Assembly: GCA_963819385.1 (NCBI GenBank)
Contig: CAWFVV010000001.1
Coordinates: 744,001 to 808,000, forward strand
Source: JAVDCA01 sp963819385
Lineage (GTDB): Bacteria > Pseudomonadota > Alphaproteobacteria > Rhizobiales > Xanthobacteraceae
Length of the DNA stretch: 64,000 nt
Reading direction: 5' to 3'
Shown: one piece after another, positions 54,135 to 62,419 of the stretch
Numbering within the stretch: the first letter of the stretch is position 1
How the letters are laid out: each line of letters starts with the position of its first letter
The notes under the pieces: generated by a model
Seen by the model: the letters and a program-made list of their open reading frames with translations, nothing else
Databases searched by the model: none
Told to the model about the DNA's origin: nothing
Translations under genes and position numbers: made by a program

Positions 54135-55445
54135 ATGGCCTCCTCGTACGTCGCCGCCGCCTTTGCGCGCCGCAACATCCACTACGGATGGGTGGTGACG
54201 GCGGTCACCTTCGTCACCCTGCTGGTGACCGCGGCCGCCATGGGCACGCCCGGCGTGATGATCGTGCCGCTCGAGCACGAGTTCGGCTGGAGCGATGCGC
54301 AGATCTCCTCGGCGCTGGCGCTGCGCATCCTGCTGTTCGGGCTGTTCGGCCCGTTCGCGGCCGCGCTGATGAACCGGTTCGGCGTACGCCGCGTGATCGT
54401 GTGCGCGCTGGTGCTGATCGCGGGCGGGATGCTGGCGTCGCTGGCGATGACCCGCGTCTGGCATCTGGTGGCGCTGTGGGGCGTCGTGGTCGGCATCGGC
54501 ACCGGCCTCACCGCCATGGTGCTCGCCGCGACGGTCGCGACGCGCTGGTTCAATCATCGGCGCGGGCTGGTGATGGGCATTCTTGCGGCGAGCTCCGCGA
54601 CCGGGCAGCTCCTGTTCCTGCCGCTGATCGCCGAGTTCACCACCCGCTTCGGCTGGCGCACCGCGCTGGTGCTGGTCGCGGTCGCGCTCGCCGCCACCGG
54701 CGTGCTCGTGCTCGCGTTCATGCGCGACCGGCCGAGCGATCTCGGCCTGCCGCTTTATGGCGAGACGGCCGTGACTCCCGCGCCGGCGGGCAGCGCGGGC
54801 TTAGGCGCGCTGCTCCTGTCGCCGCTCGTCACGCTGCGCGACTGCGCGCGCGTGCCGATTTTCTGGGTGCTGTTCGCGACGTTCTTCGTTTGCGGATTCA
54901 GCACGAACGGACTGGTGCAGACCCATTTCGTCGCGCTGTGCGCCGACTACGGCCTTGCCGCCACCGCGGCCGCCAGCGTGCTGGCCATGATGGGCGCGTT
55001 CGATTTCGTCGGCACCATCGGCTCCGGCTGGCTGTCCGACCGTTTCGACAATCGTTGGCTGCTCTTTTGGTATTACGGCCTGCGCGGCCTCTCGCTGATG
55101 TTCCTGCCGTTCACCGATTTCTCGATCTACGGCCTGTCGCTGTTCGCCATGTTCTACGGCCTCGACTGGATCGCGACCGTGCCGCCGACCGTGAAGCTTA
55201 CCGCCGACCGCTTCGGCCGCGAGCGCGCCGGCATGGTGTTCGGCTGGATCTTCACCGGCCACCAACTCGGCGCCGCCAGCGCCGCGCTCGGCGCCGGCGT
55301 CGTGCGCACCGTGTGGCTGACCTATCTGCCGGCGTTCTTCGCCGCCGGCGCGCTGTGCGTGGTTGCGGCGCTCCTGATCCTCGCGGTGCCGAAGCCGGCG
55401 GCGCGGCCGCTCGCTGGGGCGACGCCGGTGCCGGCGCGCGGCTGA
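54135..55445 (+). CDS. MFS transporter (oxalate/formate antiporter-like OFA group)
   Basis: Twelve-helix carrier of 436 residues. The loop 2-3 motif is MNRFGVRRVIV and the mirrored loop 8-9 motif is GSGWLSDRFDNRWLL; helix 1 is HYGWVVTAVTFVTLLVTAAAMGTP, the opening seen in the monocarboxylate/OFA branch. It probably moves an organic anion or a drug-like compound. It is expressed divergently from a TetR-type regulator, so induction by its substrate is likely. Confidence 0.9.
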   Translation: MASSYVAAAFARRNIHYGWVVTAVTFVTLLVTAAAMGTPGVMIVPLEHEFGWSDAQISSALALRILLFGLFGPFAAALMNRFGVRRVIVCALVLIAGGMLASLAMTRVWHLVALWGVVVGIGTGLTAMVLAATVATRWFNHRRGLVMGILAASSATGQLLFLPLIAEFTTRFGWRTALVLVAVALAATGVLVLAFMRDRPSDLGLPLYGETAVTPAPAGSAGLGALLLSPLVTLRDCARVPIFWVLFATFFVCGFSTNGLVQTHFVALCADYGLAATAAASVLAMMGAFDFVGTIGSGWLSDRFDNRWLLFWYYGLRGLSLMFLPFTDFSIYGLSLFAMFYGLDWIATVPPTVKLTADRFGRERAGMVFGWIFTGHQLGAASAALGAGVVRTVWLTYLPAFFAAGALCVVAALLILAVPKPAARPLAGATPVPARG

Positions 55446-55494
55446 CTCCCGATCCCGGGGGCGGGGTATCGCAGGCGCGCGGCCGCGGGCCGCG

Positions 55495-56466
55495 TCACCG
55501 CCGCCCGGCCGCGACCAGGCGATGGTTCGGACGAACGGCTGTGCGCGGCGGCGCCGATGGAACGAACCCGTGCCGCCGGGTCTCGGCTTTCACGAAGGCG
55601 ATGAAGGCCTGTAGCGGCGCCGTCATCCGCCGGCGGCTCGAATGATAGAGAAAGAAGCCGGACATGCGCGGCGTCCAGTCCTCCAGCACCGGGACGAGGC
55701 GGCCGGCCGCAAGGTCGGCCGCGATGTAGTTCTCCAGAAGATACGCGAGCCCGAGGCCGTCCAGCACGGCACGGATCGACAGATCGATGTCATTGACGAT
55801 CAGGCGGCCCTCGACGGCGGCGTGCACGCGACGGCCGTTCTTCTGGAAATCCCAGCCGAAGATCGCGCCATTCGGCAGACGATTGCGGATGCAGTCGTGG
55901 TCGCGCAGGTCGCGCGGCGTCCTCGGTCGCGGGCAGCGCGTCAGATAGGCGGGCGCGGCGACGACGAGAAAGCGCGCCTCGCCCATGACCTGCAGCGCAA
56001 TCATGTCGCGCTCGACCTGCTCGCCGAAGCGGATGCCGGCATCGAAGCCGTTCTTGACGATATCGCCCGGCATCTTCTCGACCGCGACATCGAGCTGGAT
56101 GCCGGGATGCTCGCCCATGAAGCGTGCGAGCAGGGGCGCGATCATCAGGCTCGCGACCGGCGGCTGCACCACGAGGCGCAGCAGGCCGGCGGGGGTCGAG
56201 CCGTCGCCCGCGACCGCGTCGGTCGCGGCGGTCAATTCGTCGAGCGCCGGCCGCACGCGCGCGAGCAGCCGCGCGCCCGCCTGGGTGAGCGACACGCTGC
56301 GCGTGGTGCGATTGAGCAGGCGGACGCCGAGACGCTCCTCGAGCGCGCGCAGGTTCTGGCTCAAGGTCGAGCGGCCGATGCCGAGCAACATGGCGGCCTT
56401 GGCGAAGCTCTTCTGCTCCGCGATCGCCGCAAAGGCGGACATTTCGGCGAATTGCGTGCCGCGCAT
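55495..56466 (-). CDS. LysR family transcriptional regulator
   Basis: A 323-residue LysR-type regulator. The winged helix-turn-helix is FAAIAEQKSFAKAAMLLGIG, followed by STLSQNLRALEERLGVRLLNRTTRSVSLT; the effector domain begins near LRLVVQPPVASLMIAPLL and belongs to the CrgA/DsdC-like subgroup. ATG 56466 gives the typical MRGTQFAEMSAF start. It is divergent from a lipocalin-like gene across 119 bases rich in AT (ATAATTGCAAATTAT), where its binding site should lie. Confidence 0.92.
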   Translation of the reverse strand: MRGTQFAEMSAFAAIAEQKSFAKAAMLLGIGRSTLSQNLRALEERLGVRLLNRTTRSVSLTQAGARLLARVRPALDELTAATDAVAGDGSTPAGLLRLVVQPPVASLMIAPLLARFMGEHPGIQLDVAVEKMPGDIVKNGFDAGIRFGEQVERDMIALQVMGEARFLVVAAPAYLTRCPRPRTPRDLRDHDCIRNRLPNGAIFGWDFQKNGRRVHAAVEGRLIVNDIDLSIRAVLDGLGLAYLLENYIAADLAAGRLVPVLEDWTPRMSGFFLYHSSRRRMTAPLQAFIAFVKAETRRHGFVPSAPPRTAVRPNHRLVAAGRR

Positions 56467-56585
56467 TGTTCGATCCAGGCGAACAACCCGTTCGCATAAT
56501 TGCAAATTATCACACAGCGGGTGTTCGCGCTACGGTTGGGCCAGGCAGGCGCGGCGCGGCCAACGCTGCGCGCAGGAGAATCATA

Positions 56586-57110
56586 ATGAATCGACGCAAT
56601 CTGTTCACGACGACCACGACGGCTTGCCTCGCGCTCTTGCTGCTTGCCGGCAGTGCCGCAGGCCAGCAGCCGGCGAAGTCAGCGCAGCAGCAGTTCGTCG
56701 GCACCTGGACGCTCGTCTCGATCCAATATGTCACGCCGGACGGCCGCCGGATCGAGCCGTTCGGGCCGGGCGCGCAGGGTTTGCTCCATTTCGATGCGGG
56801 CGGCCACTTCGCCACGCAGGTCATGGCCGCCAATCGGCGCCCGTTCGCGTCGAACAATCGCATGACGGGAACGCCGGAGGAGAACAAGGCTGTGTCGCAG
56901 GGCGTGGTCGCGTATTTCGGCACCTACACGGTCGACGACGCCGATCACATCCTGACGCTGCACATCGCGCAAAGCTCGTTTCCCAATTGGAACGGGACCG
57001 ATCAGAAGCGCACGTTCGAATTCGTCGGCGATGAGCTGCGCTACACGGCGGCAAGCTCGACCGCAAATCCGGCGGAGTCCGCGGTGTTGGTCTGGAAGAG
57101 AGCCCGCTGA
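56586..57110 (+). CDS. Exported lipocalin-like domain protein
   Basis: A 174-residue protein with a signal peptide (ending GSAAGQQPA) and a lipocalin-like domain: FVGTWTLVSIQYVTPDGRRI is the typical first strand, followed by GLLHFDAGGHFATQVM and FEFVGDELRYTA. Bacterial members of this family are of unknown function and often lie next to LysR regulators, as here. An AGGAG ribosome site precedes the ATG (CGCAGGAGAATCATA). Confidence 0.85.
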   Translation: MNRRNLFTTTTTACLALLLLAGSAAGQQPAKSAQQQFVGTWTLVSIQYVTPDGRRIEPFGPGAQGLLHFDAGGHFATQVMAANRRPFASNNRMTGTPEENKAVSQGVVAYFGTYTVDDADHILTLHIAQSSFPNWNGTDQKRTFEFVGDELRYTAASSTANPAESAVLVWKRAR

Positions 57111-57112
57111 AA

Positions 57113-57330
57113 GGCTGCCCCCCGAACGCCACCGCCACGTGATACACGATGAACGCCGCGATGCAGGCCAGCGTCAGCATGTAGGCGAACCGTCACTGCC
57201 GGTCTTGCGCCGGATCACGGCGAGCGTCGAGGCGCATTGCCGCGCGAAGACGTACCAGGCGAGCATCGCGAGGGCGGTTGCGAGCGTCCATTTGTTGGCC
57301 AGCGCCTGGCCGATCTGGGCGGCCGCCTAC
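57113..57330 (-). pseudogene. Fragment of a second feoB, 3' end only
   Basis: This stretch aligns with the 3' end of the intact feoB at about 59920-60140 on the same strand; most bases are identical over long runs (GTGATACACGATGAACGCCG and TTGTTGGCCAGCGCCTGG can be matched to GTGGTACACGATGAACGCCG and TTGTTGGCGAGCGCCTGG). It encodes FAYMLTLACIAAFIVYHVAVAFGG. It lacks about 16 bases relative to feoB near 57190, which breaks the frame, and stops abruptly at the end of the regulator gene. It is not a gene on its own. Confidence 0.85.
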
Positions 57331-58883
57331 TCGCCCAGCGCGAGGCGCAATCCCGACAGAAGCAGCTCGCGATGGTCGGCGTTTCGAAAGTGGTTGCCGT
57401 CGGGCATCACGACAGCGGTGATCGCGCGTAGCCGAGTCAGGATCTCTTGCGCCTCGTCAAGGCGACCCATATGGGCGTAGCAGGCGGCGAGAGAGCGATA
57501 CGGGCTCGGAAAGCTCGGATCGTCCTGGATTGCGAGAAGGAGTTGCGGCACGGCCTGATCGAAGCGCCGGGCAAAGAGATGCGCGAGGCCAATGACCGTC
57601 GCCGACGTGCCGATGCGGGCGCGGGGGCTCAGGCGCAGTGCGGCATCGAGATACTTGATCGCGATATCGGGCGAGCCCGCCCACACCCTGAGCAGGCCGC
57701 CGATGTGCCAGCCGCGCGCGAAATTCGGGTTGAGAGCCAAGGCACGGTCGAGGAGCGCCATCATGGCGCCGATGTCTTCGCCGAAATAGGCCAAGGCCAG
57801 AGCGGCATTCGCCAACACGTCGGGATCGTCGCCGGGCCCCTCCAGGGCTCGCCTGGCAAAATCGATGCCCTTCGAACGGTGGACTGCCGGATCTGCGCTC
57901 CGACTATCAAGAATTAGCCGAAAACAGCAAATCGCAGCCCAGGCGAGCGCGGGTTTGTAGTGGGGATCACGCGCGATCGCCTCCTCCATCAGGCGCAGCG
58001 CCTCAGGTATTTGTCTCGCCGAAGACAAGAACATCACATAGGCGCGCAGATAGAGATCGTACGCCGTAAGATCGCCGGTCGGGCGGTTGGCTGAACGTAT
58101 GGTTTCGGCACCCTGCAGTGCTGGCTCGATAACCCCCGCGACGCTCGACGCCACTTTGTCCTGAAGGTCGAATATGTCCTCGAGCGAGCCGTCGAAGCGG
58201 TCGGCCCAGAGATGCGCGCCGGTGGTCGCATCGATCAGCTGACCGGTGATACGGACCCGATTGGACAGTTTACGCACCGAGCCCTCGAGCACATATCGGA
58301 CACCGAGCTCGCGCCCGACCTGTTTCACATCAAGGGCTTGCCCTTTGTAGGTGACAGTCGAGTTGCGAGCCATGACAAAGAGCCAGTGAATACGGGACAG
58401 CGCCGTGATGATTTCCTCGACCATGCCGTCGACGAAATATTCCTGCTCGGGATCGGCGCTCATATTCTGGAACGGCAGGACTGCGATCGAAGGCTTGTGG
58501 GCAACCGACGGAGCGAGGCCGCCCGTGTCGCCGGCGTCAGCCGCGTCGCTGCTGGCCGCCGCCGGCGGGTCCGGCAGTTCCCTGACCTCGCCGACGAAGC
58601 GCACGCCCTTGCGGGTGAAGGTGCGGATCAACCGTTGTTCCGTACCGTTGTCGCCGAGCGCCCGCCGCGCCGCGTTGATCCGGGTGGTCAGCGCCGAGTC
58701 CGAGACGATCCGCCCGCCCCATATCGCCTGCAGCAGATCGTCCTTGCTGACCACGCGGTCGCGGTGCTGGACAAGGAAGGCCAGCAAATCGAAGACCTTC
58801 GGTTCGACATCGACAAGCTCGGTGCCGTGGTGCAATTCGCGGCGTCTCATATCGAGCCGGTGGTCGCCGAACATAAGGACCAT
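57327..58883 (-). CDS. OmpR/CadC-type DNA-binding protein with TolB-like and TPR domains
   Basis: A 518-residue predicted transcription regulator. The N-terminal winged helix (VFDLLAFLVQHRDRVVSKDDLLQAIWGGRIV) is followed by a linker, a TolB-like segment (SIAVLPFQNMSADPEQEYFVDGM, about residues 131-150, then YVLEGSVRKLSNRVRI) and a C-terminal array of about five TPRs (ALNPNFARGWHIGGLLRVWAG, SFPSPYRSLAACYAHMG). This architecture is common in Hyphomicrobiales, often with a cyclase domain, which is absent here. Its last codons and stop abut the feoB fragment, so the C-terminus may be recombinant. Target genes unknown; divergent from the ModA-like gene. Confidence 0.88.
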   Translation of the reverse strand: MVLMFGDHRLDMRRRELHHGTELVDVEPKVFDLLAFLVQHRDRVVSKDDLLQAIWGGRIVSDSALTTRINAARRALGDNGTEQRLIRTFTRKGVRFVGEVRELPDPPAAASSDAADAGDTGGLAPSVAHKPSIAVLPFQNMSADPEQEYFVDGMVEEIITALSRIHWLFVMARNSTVTYKGQALDVKQVGRELGVRYVLEGSVRKLSNRVRITGQLIDATTGAHLWADRFDGSLEDIFDLQDKVASSVAGVIEPALQGAETIRSANRPTGDLTAYDLYLRAYVMFLSSARQIPEALRLMEEAIARDPHYKPALAWAAICCFRLILDSRSADPAVHRSKGIDFARRALEGPGDDPDVLANAALALAYFGEDIGAMMALLDRALALNPNFARGWHIGGLLRVWAGSPDIAIKYLDAALRLSPRARIGTSATVIGLAHLFARRFDQAVPQLLLAIQDDPSFPSPYRSLAACYAHMGRLDEAQEILTRLRAITAVVMPDGNHFRNADHRELLLSGLRLALGE

Positions 58884-59064
58884 GCCCGTCTCCCGGAATC
58901 CTGATGCGCCTCATCCTTAGCCAAATCGCAAGATTACCGTAAGGAAAAGAAAAGCTGGCCGTCAAGCGTTGTGCCCGGTCACCAGGATTCATGTCGCTTC
59001 CAAGCCGCTCCGGAGTCCGCTGTGTCGATCGAAGCGCGTGATCGGCGAAAAGGAGAAGGAAGTC

Positions 59065-59847
59065 ATGTGGGAGCAAATCTTGGTTTTGACGGGCGCAGGG
59101 CTCAGGCGCGTCAGTCTGACCATAGTCTTGGCGGGTGCGTTCTCGGCGCTCGCCACCACAGGTCAAGCCGCGACGATCAAGGTCCTGGGCGACAGCCCCC
59201 TTGAGCCGGCGCTGGCCAGGGTCGCCGACCTCTATCGCCAAGAGACGCACAATGAAGTCACCTTGGCATTCGCTCCGGGACCCGCTGTGAAAAAGAGGAT
59301 CGAAGGTGGAGAGGTCGCCGACGTTGTTATCATTGAGCCGGACTTTGCCGAGGAACTCACGAAGTCGGGCAAGGTTCGCGCCGGGGACAGGCCGATCATC
59401 GGCCACGTTGGCGTCGGCCTCGGCAACCGCACGGGCAGTCCGGCGTATGACATCTCAACTGTCGAAAAATTCAAGAACACTTTGCTGGGTGCGGACCTTC
59501 TCGTCTTCAACAGCGTCAAATCGGGAGAGGCCTTTGCAAAGGTCCTTGAGCGGTTGGGGATTGCTGAAAGGCTCAAATCCAAGATTGTGCGCACGACGCC
59601 TCTTGGAATTTTCGAGCCTGTGTTGAAGGGCAAAGGCAACGATATGGCGGCGGGTACGGTGCCGCTCATCGCGACGACGCCGGGCATCAAGCTCCTTGGA
59701 CCATTGCCGGGCGATTTCCAGAGTTCTCTGACTTACACCGCTGCGCTCATGACGAACGCCCCGCAGCGCGCGACAGCCGAAAGCTTCATCAAGTTCCTCG
59801 TGTCGGCGAAAGCGAAGGAAAGTTTCGCAGCCAGCGGCGTTCAGTGA
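59065..59847 (+). CDS. Exported substrate-binding protein, ModA-like
   Basis: A 260-residue periplasmic type II binding protein. A signal peptide (ending GQAATIKV) leads into the ModA-like first lobe (LEPALARVADLYRQETHNEVTLAFAPGPAV), with GEVADVVIIEP as the hinge strand. Molybdate receptors have Ser/Thr-rich oxyanion loops; here the first loop (GDSPLEPAL) has one Ser, so the ligand may not be molybdate. ATG 59065 follows an AGGAGAAGGA ribosome site. No ABC permease or ATPase gene adjoins, unusual for an import receptor. Confidence 0.85.
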   Translation: MWEQILVLTGAGLRRVSLTIVLAGAFSALATTGQAATIKVLGDSPLEPALARVADLYRQETHNEVTLAFAPGPAVKKRIEGGEVADVVIIEPDFAEELTKSGKVRAGDRPIIGHVGVGLGNRTGSPAYDISTVEKFKNTLLGADLLVFNSVKSGEAFAKVLERLGIAERLKSKIVRTTPLGIFEPVLKGKGNDMAAGTVPLIATTPGIKLLGPLPGDFQSSLTYTAALMTNAPQRATAESFIKFLVSAKAKESFAASGVQ

Positions 59848-59913
59848 AGTGGTAGTCAAGTCCCGTCTGGGCCGAGGCCAGAAGATTGGCGTCGGGCAAA
59901 CGCGAGAAGCGGT

Positions 59914-61800
59914 CTACCCCGCCCCCATCGCCACAGCGACGTGGTACACGATGAACGCCGCGATATACGCCAGCGTCAGCATGTAGGCGAACGTCACCGC
60001 CATCCATTTCCAGCTGCCGGTCTCGCGGCGGATCACGGCGAGCGTCGAGGCGCATTGCGGCGCGAAGACGTACCAGGCGAGCATCGCGAGCGCGGTTGCG
60101 AGCGTCCATTTGTTGGCGAGCGCCTGGCCGATCTGCGCGGCGGCTTCCTTGCCGCCCTCGATGGCGTAGACGGTGCCGAGCGCCGCGACCGCGACTTCGC
60201 GCGCCGCCATGCCGGGGATGAGCGCGACGGCGATCTGCCAGTTGAAGCCGACCGGCGCGAGCACGGGCGTGAGCCAATGGCCGATGATGGCGGCGAGGCT
60301 GTAGTTGATCGCCGGGTCGGTCGCGCCGGCGGGCGGGCGCGGGAACGAGGCGAGGAACCAGATGATCACCATCATGGAGAAGATCGTGGTGCCGGCGCGC
60401 TTCAAGAACATCATGGCGCGCTGGTAGAGGCCCATCGCGACGCTGCGGATGCGCGGCAGCTTGTAGTCGGGCAGCTCCAGCATGAAGGGCGGCGTCTCGT
60501 GCTCCTGCCAGACGAAATGCTTGGCGACGAAGGAGACGCCGAGCGCGCTCGCGATGCCGGCCGCGTAGAGGCCGAACATCACGAGGCCCTGCTGGTTGAC
60601 GAAGCCCCAGATGTGTTTGGCCGGAATGAAGGCCGAGATGATCAGCGTATAGACCGGGATGCGCGCCGAGCAGGTCATCAGCGGCGCGACCAGGATGGTG
60701 GTCAGGCGGTCGCGCCGGTTGTCGATCACGCGCGTCGCCATGATGCCCGGGATCGCGCACGCGAAGCTCGACAAGAGCGGGATGAAGGCGCGGCCGTGCA
60801 GGCCGGCGCTGCCCATGATGCGGTCCATCAGGAAGGCGGCGCGCGCCATGTAGCCGAAGTCTTCCAGCAGCAGGATGAAGAGGAACAGGATCAGGATCTG
60901 CGGCAGGAAGACGATCACGCTGCCGACGCCGGAGATCACGCCGTTCTGGATGAAGCTCTGCAGCAGCCCGTCCGGCAGCGTGGCGTGCGTCAACGCGCCG
61001 AGATGATCGAAGCCGGACTGGATCAGGTCCATGAGCGGCTGCGCCCAGGAAAAGACCGCCTGGAACATGACGAACAGGAGCGCGAGCAGGATCGCGAGGC
61101 CGGCGACCGGATGGAGCAGCACGGCGTCGAGGCGGGCCGTCATCGTGTCGGGCCGCTCCGGCGTCCCGACCGCGGCCGCGATCACGCGGTCGGCCTCGCG
61201 CTGCGCGGCGCGCAGGTCCGCGGCGCTCGGCGGCTTCCAGGTGTTCTCGCCGGCGCCGAGGCTCGCCTCGGCGAGCGCGTCCATGCGGCGCAACAGCTCG
61301 TGCGTGCCGTCGCGCTTGACGGCGATCGCGGTGACGACCGGCACGCCGAGCTCGGCGGAGAGGCGCGCGAGATCGATCTTGATGCCGCGCCGCTGCGCGA
61401 GGTCGAACATGTTGAGCACCAGCATCAGCGGGCGCCCGGTGCGCTTGAGCTCGAGCACGAGCCGTAGCGCGAGCCGCAGGTTGGTGGCGTCGGCGACGCA
61501 GAGCAGGAGATCGGGCACGCTCTCGGTCGTGAGGCGGCCCAGCACCACGTCGCGGGTGATCTCCTCGTCGGGGCTGCGGCCGCGCAGCGAATAGGTGCCG
61601 GGCAGGTCGATCAGGTTGACGCTGCGGCCGGTCGGCGTCATCAGCAGGCCGGCCTTGCGCTCGACCGTGACGCCCGGATAGTTCGCGACCTTCTGCCGGC
61701 TGCCGGTGAGCGCATTGAACAGCGCGGTCTTGCCGCTGTTCGGCGTGCCGACGAGCGCGAAATGCCAGGGATCGGAGTCCGTGACGGCCGCGGTGCTCAT
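59914..61800 (-). CDS. feoB: Ferrous iron transport protein B
   Basis: Fe(II) importer of 628 residues. The N-terminal G domain has G1 GTPNSGKT, G2/switch NYPGVTVERKAG, G3 DLPGTYSL and G4 as NMFD instead of NxxD context NKMD; two Gate domains follow (PLLSSFACAIPGIMATRV with the conserved Cys, and ALIPGMAAREVAVAALG). It is shorter than E. coli FeoB (773), typical of alphaproteobacteria. Its start overlaps the feoA stop (ATGA). A decayed copy of its 3' end lies 2.6 kb away. Confidence 0.96.
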   Translation of the reverse strand: MSTAAVTDSDPWHFALVGTPNSGKTALFNALTGSRQKVANYPGVTVERKAGLLMTPTGRSVNLIDLPGTYSLRGRSPDEEITRDVVLGRLTTESVPDLLLCVADATNLRLALRLVLELKRTGRPLMLVLNMFDLAQRRGIKIDLARLSAELGVPVVTAIAVKRDGTHELLRRMDALAEASLGAGENTWKPPSAADLRAAQREADRVIAAAVGTPERPDTMTARLDAVLLHPVAGLAILLALLFVMFQAVFSWAQPLMDLIQSGFDHLGALTHATLPDGLLQSFIQNGVISGVGSVIVFLPQILILFLFILLLEDFGYMARAAFLMDRIMGSAGLHGRAFIPLLSSFACAIPGIMATRVIDNRRDRLTTILVAPLMTCSARIPVYTLIISAFIPAKHIWGFVNQQGLVMFGLYAAGIASALGVSFVAKHFVWQEHETPPFMLELPDYKLPRIRSVAMGLYQRAMMFLKRAGTTIFSMMVIIWFLASFPRPPAGATDPAINYSLAAIIGHWLTPVLAPVGFNWQIAVALIPGMAAREVAVAALGTVYAIEGGKEAAAQIGQALANKWTLATALAMLAWYVFAPQCASTLAVIRRETGSWKWMAVTFAYMLTLAYIAAFIVYHVAVAMGAG

Positions 61801-62132
61801 GCGGGGGCGTCCTGATTCCCGTCTTGATTCCAGTCCTGATTCCCATCCTGGGTCGCGAGGATCGCCATCGCCTCGCGCCGGCGCAGCGCGATCGTCGCAT
61901 TGTTGACGCGCACCGCGATCGGATCGCGCCCGAACGCGCCTTCGTGCATGATCTCGACGCGCGCGCCTTCGACGAAGCCAAGCTCCAGCAGGCGGTTCTC
62001 GATCTCGGCGGGCGGCAGGCCGCCGCTCTGCTGATGCGGCTCGATCGCATCGACCCGCCCGCGGAATCCGCGCGGCGCAACGCCTAAAGGCAGGCGCGCG
62101 TGCCCGTTCTGCGGCTGACGGCTGTCCGACAT
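61797..62132 (-). CDS. feoA: Ferrous iron transport protein A
   Basis: Small cytosolic SH3-like partner of FeoB, 111 residues. The core is PLGVAPRGFRGRVDAIEP, then ENRLLELGFVEGARVEIMHEGAFGRDPIAVRV, the family signature (given here by its parts). The C-terminus carries a short tandem repeat, DGNQDWNQDGNQD, encoded by three 12-base units, beyond the normal domain end. Upstream of the start lies an Irr-like site, consistent with iron control. Confidence 0.93.
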   Translation of the reverse strand: MSDSRQPQNGHARLPLGVAPRGFRGRVDAIEPHQQSGGLPPAEIENRLLELGFVEGARVEIMHEGAFGRDPIAVRVNNATIALRRREAMAILATQDGNQDWNQDGNQDAPA

Positions 62133-62219
62133 GAGGATCGTGGCCTGTTGCGCTTGTTGAGAGTCTATTTGTGGCAGGCGTTACCGCAGGTCAAGACAAA
62201 GGCGTGTGAAACCAATAGG

Positions 62220-62234
62220 TTAGAATGCTTATAA
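62220..62234. promoter_or_regulatory. Candidate iron-control element upstream of feoA
   Basis: TTAGAATGCTTATAA is a near-perfect inverted repeat (TTAGAA, 3-base spacer, TTATAA; one mismatch from TTCTAA). It resembles the ICE motif bound by Irr in Bradyrhizobium relatives, which controls iron genes there. It lies 88 bases upstream of the feoA start. Confidence 0.5.
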
Positions 62235-62283
62235 AGAGCGGGCGATCTTGATCGTCATGGGTGTCGCTTCGCTCGCCTATGTC

Positions 62284-62352
62284 CCGGCCATCCACGACTT
62301 CGCGCGCAACAGAAGAAAGACGTGGATGCCCGCGACAAGCGCGGGCATGACG
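62284..62352. repeat. Short intergenic repeat, GACGTGGATGCCCGCG family
   Basis: CCCGGCCATCCACGACTT and GACGTGGATGCCCGCG, then ACAAGCGCGGGCATGACG, form nested inverted units between feoA and kdsA. Related to the element at 12066-12103. Confidence 0.65.
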
Positions 62353-62419
62353 TAGAATGCGGAGCTAACCCGTTGACCGTTCAAGCCTATGCCGCCATGG
62401 TCCGCGCCACGAGGGTCCT

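Noticed and set aside
56821..57180. Minus-strand frame with MLTLACIAAFIVYHVAVAFGG as a separate small membrane protein
   Set aside because: It is the out-of-context end of feoB and runs on antisense into the lipocalin-like gene.
59065..59847. Molybdate receptor serving the CoxL-like enzyme
   Set aside because: The anion loops do not clearly match ModA, no modBC is present, and the gene is 15 kb away.
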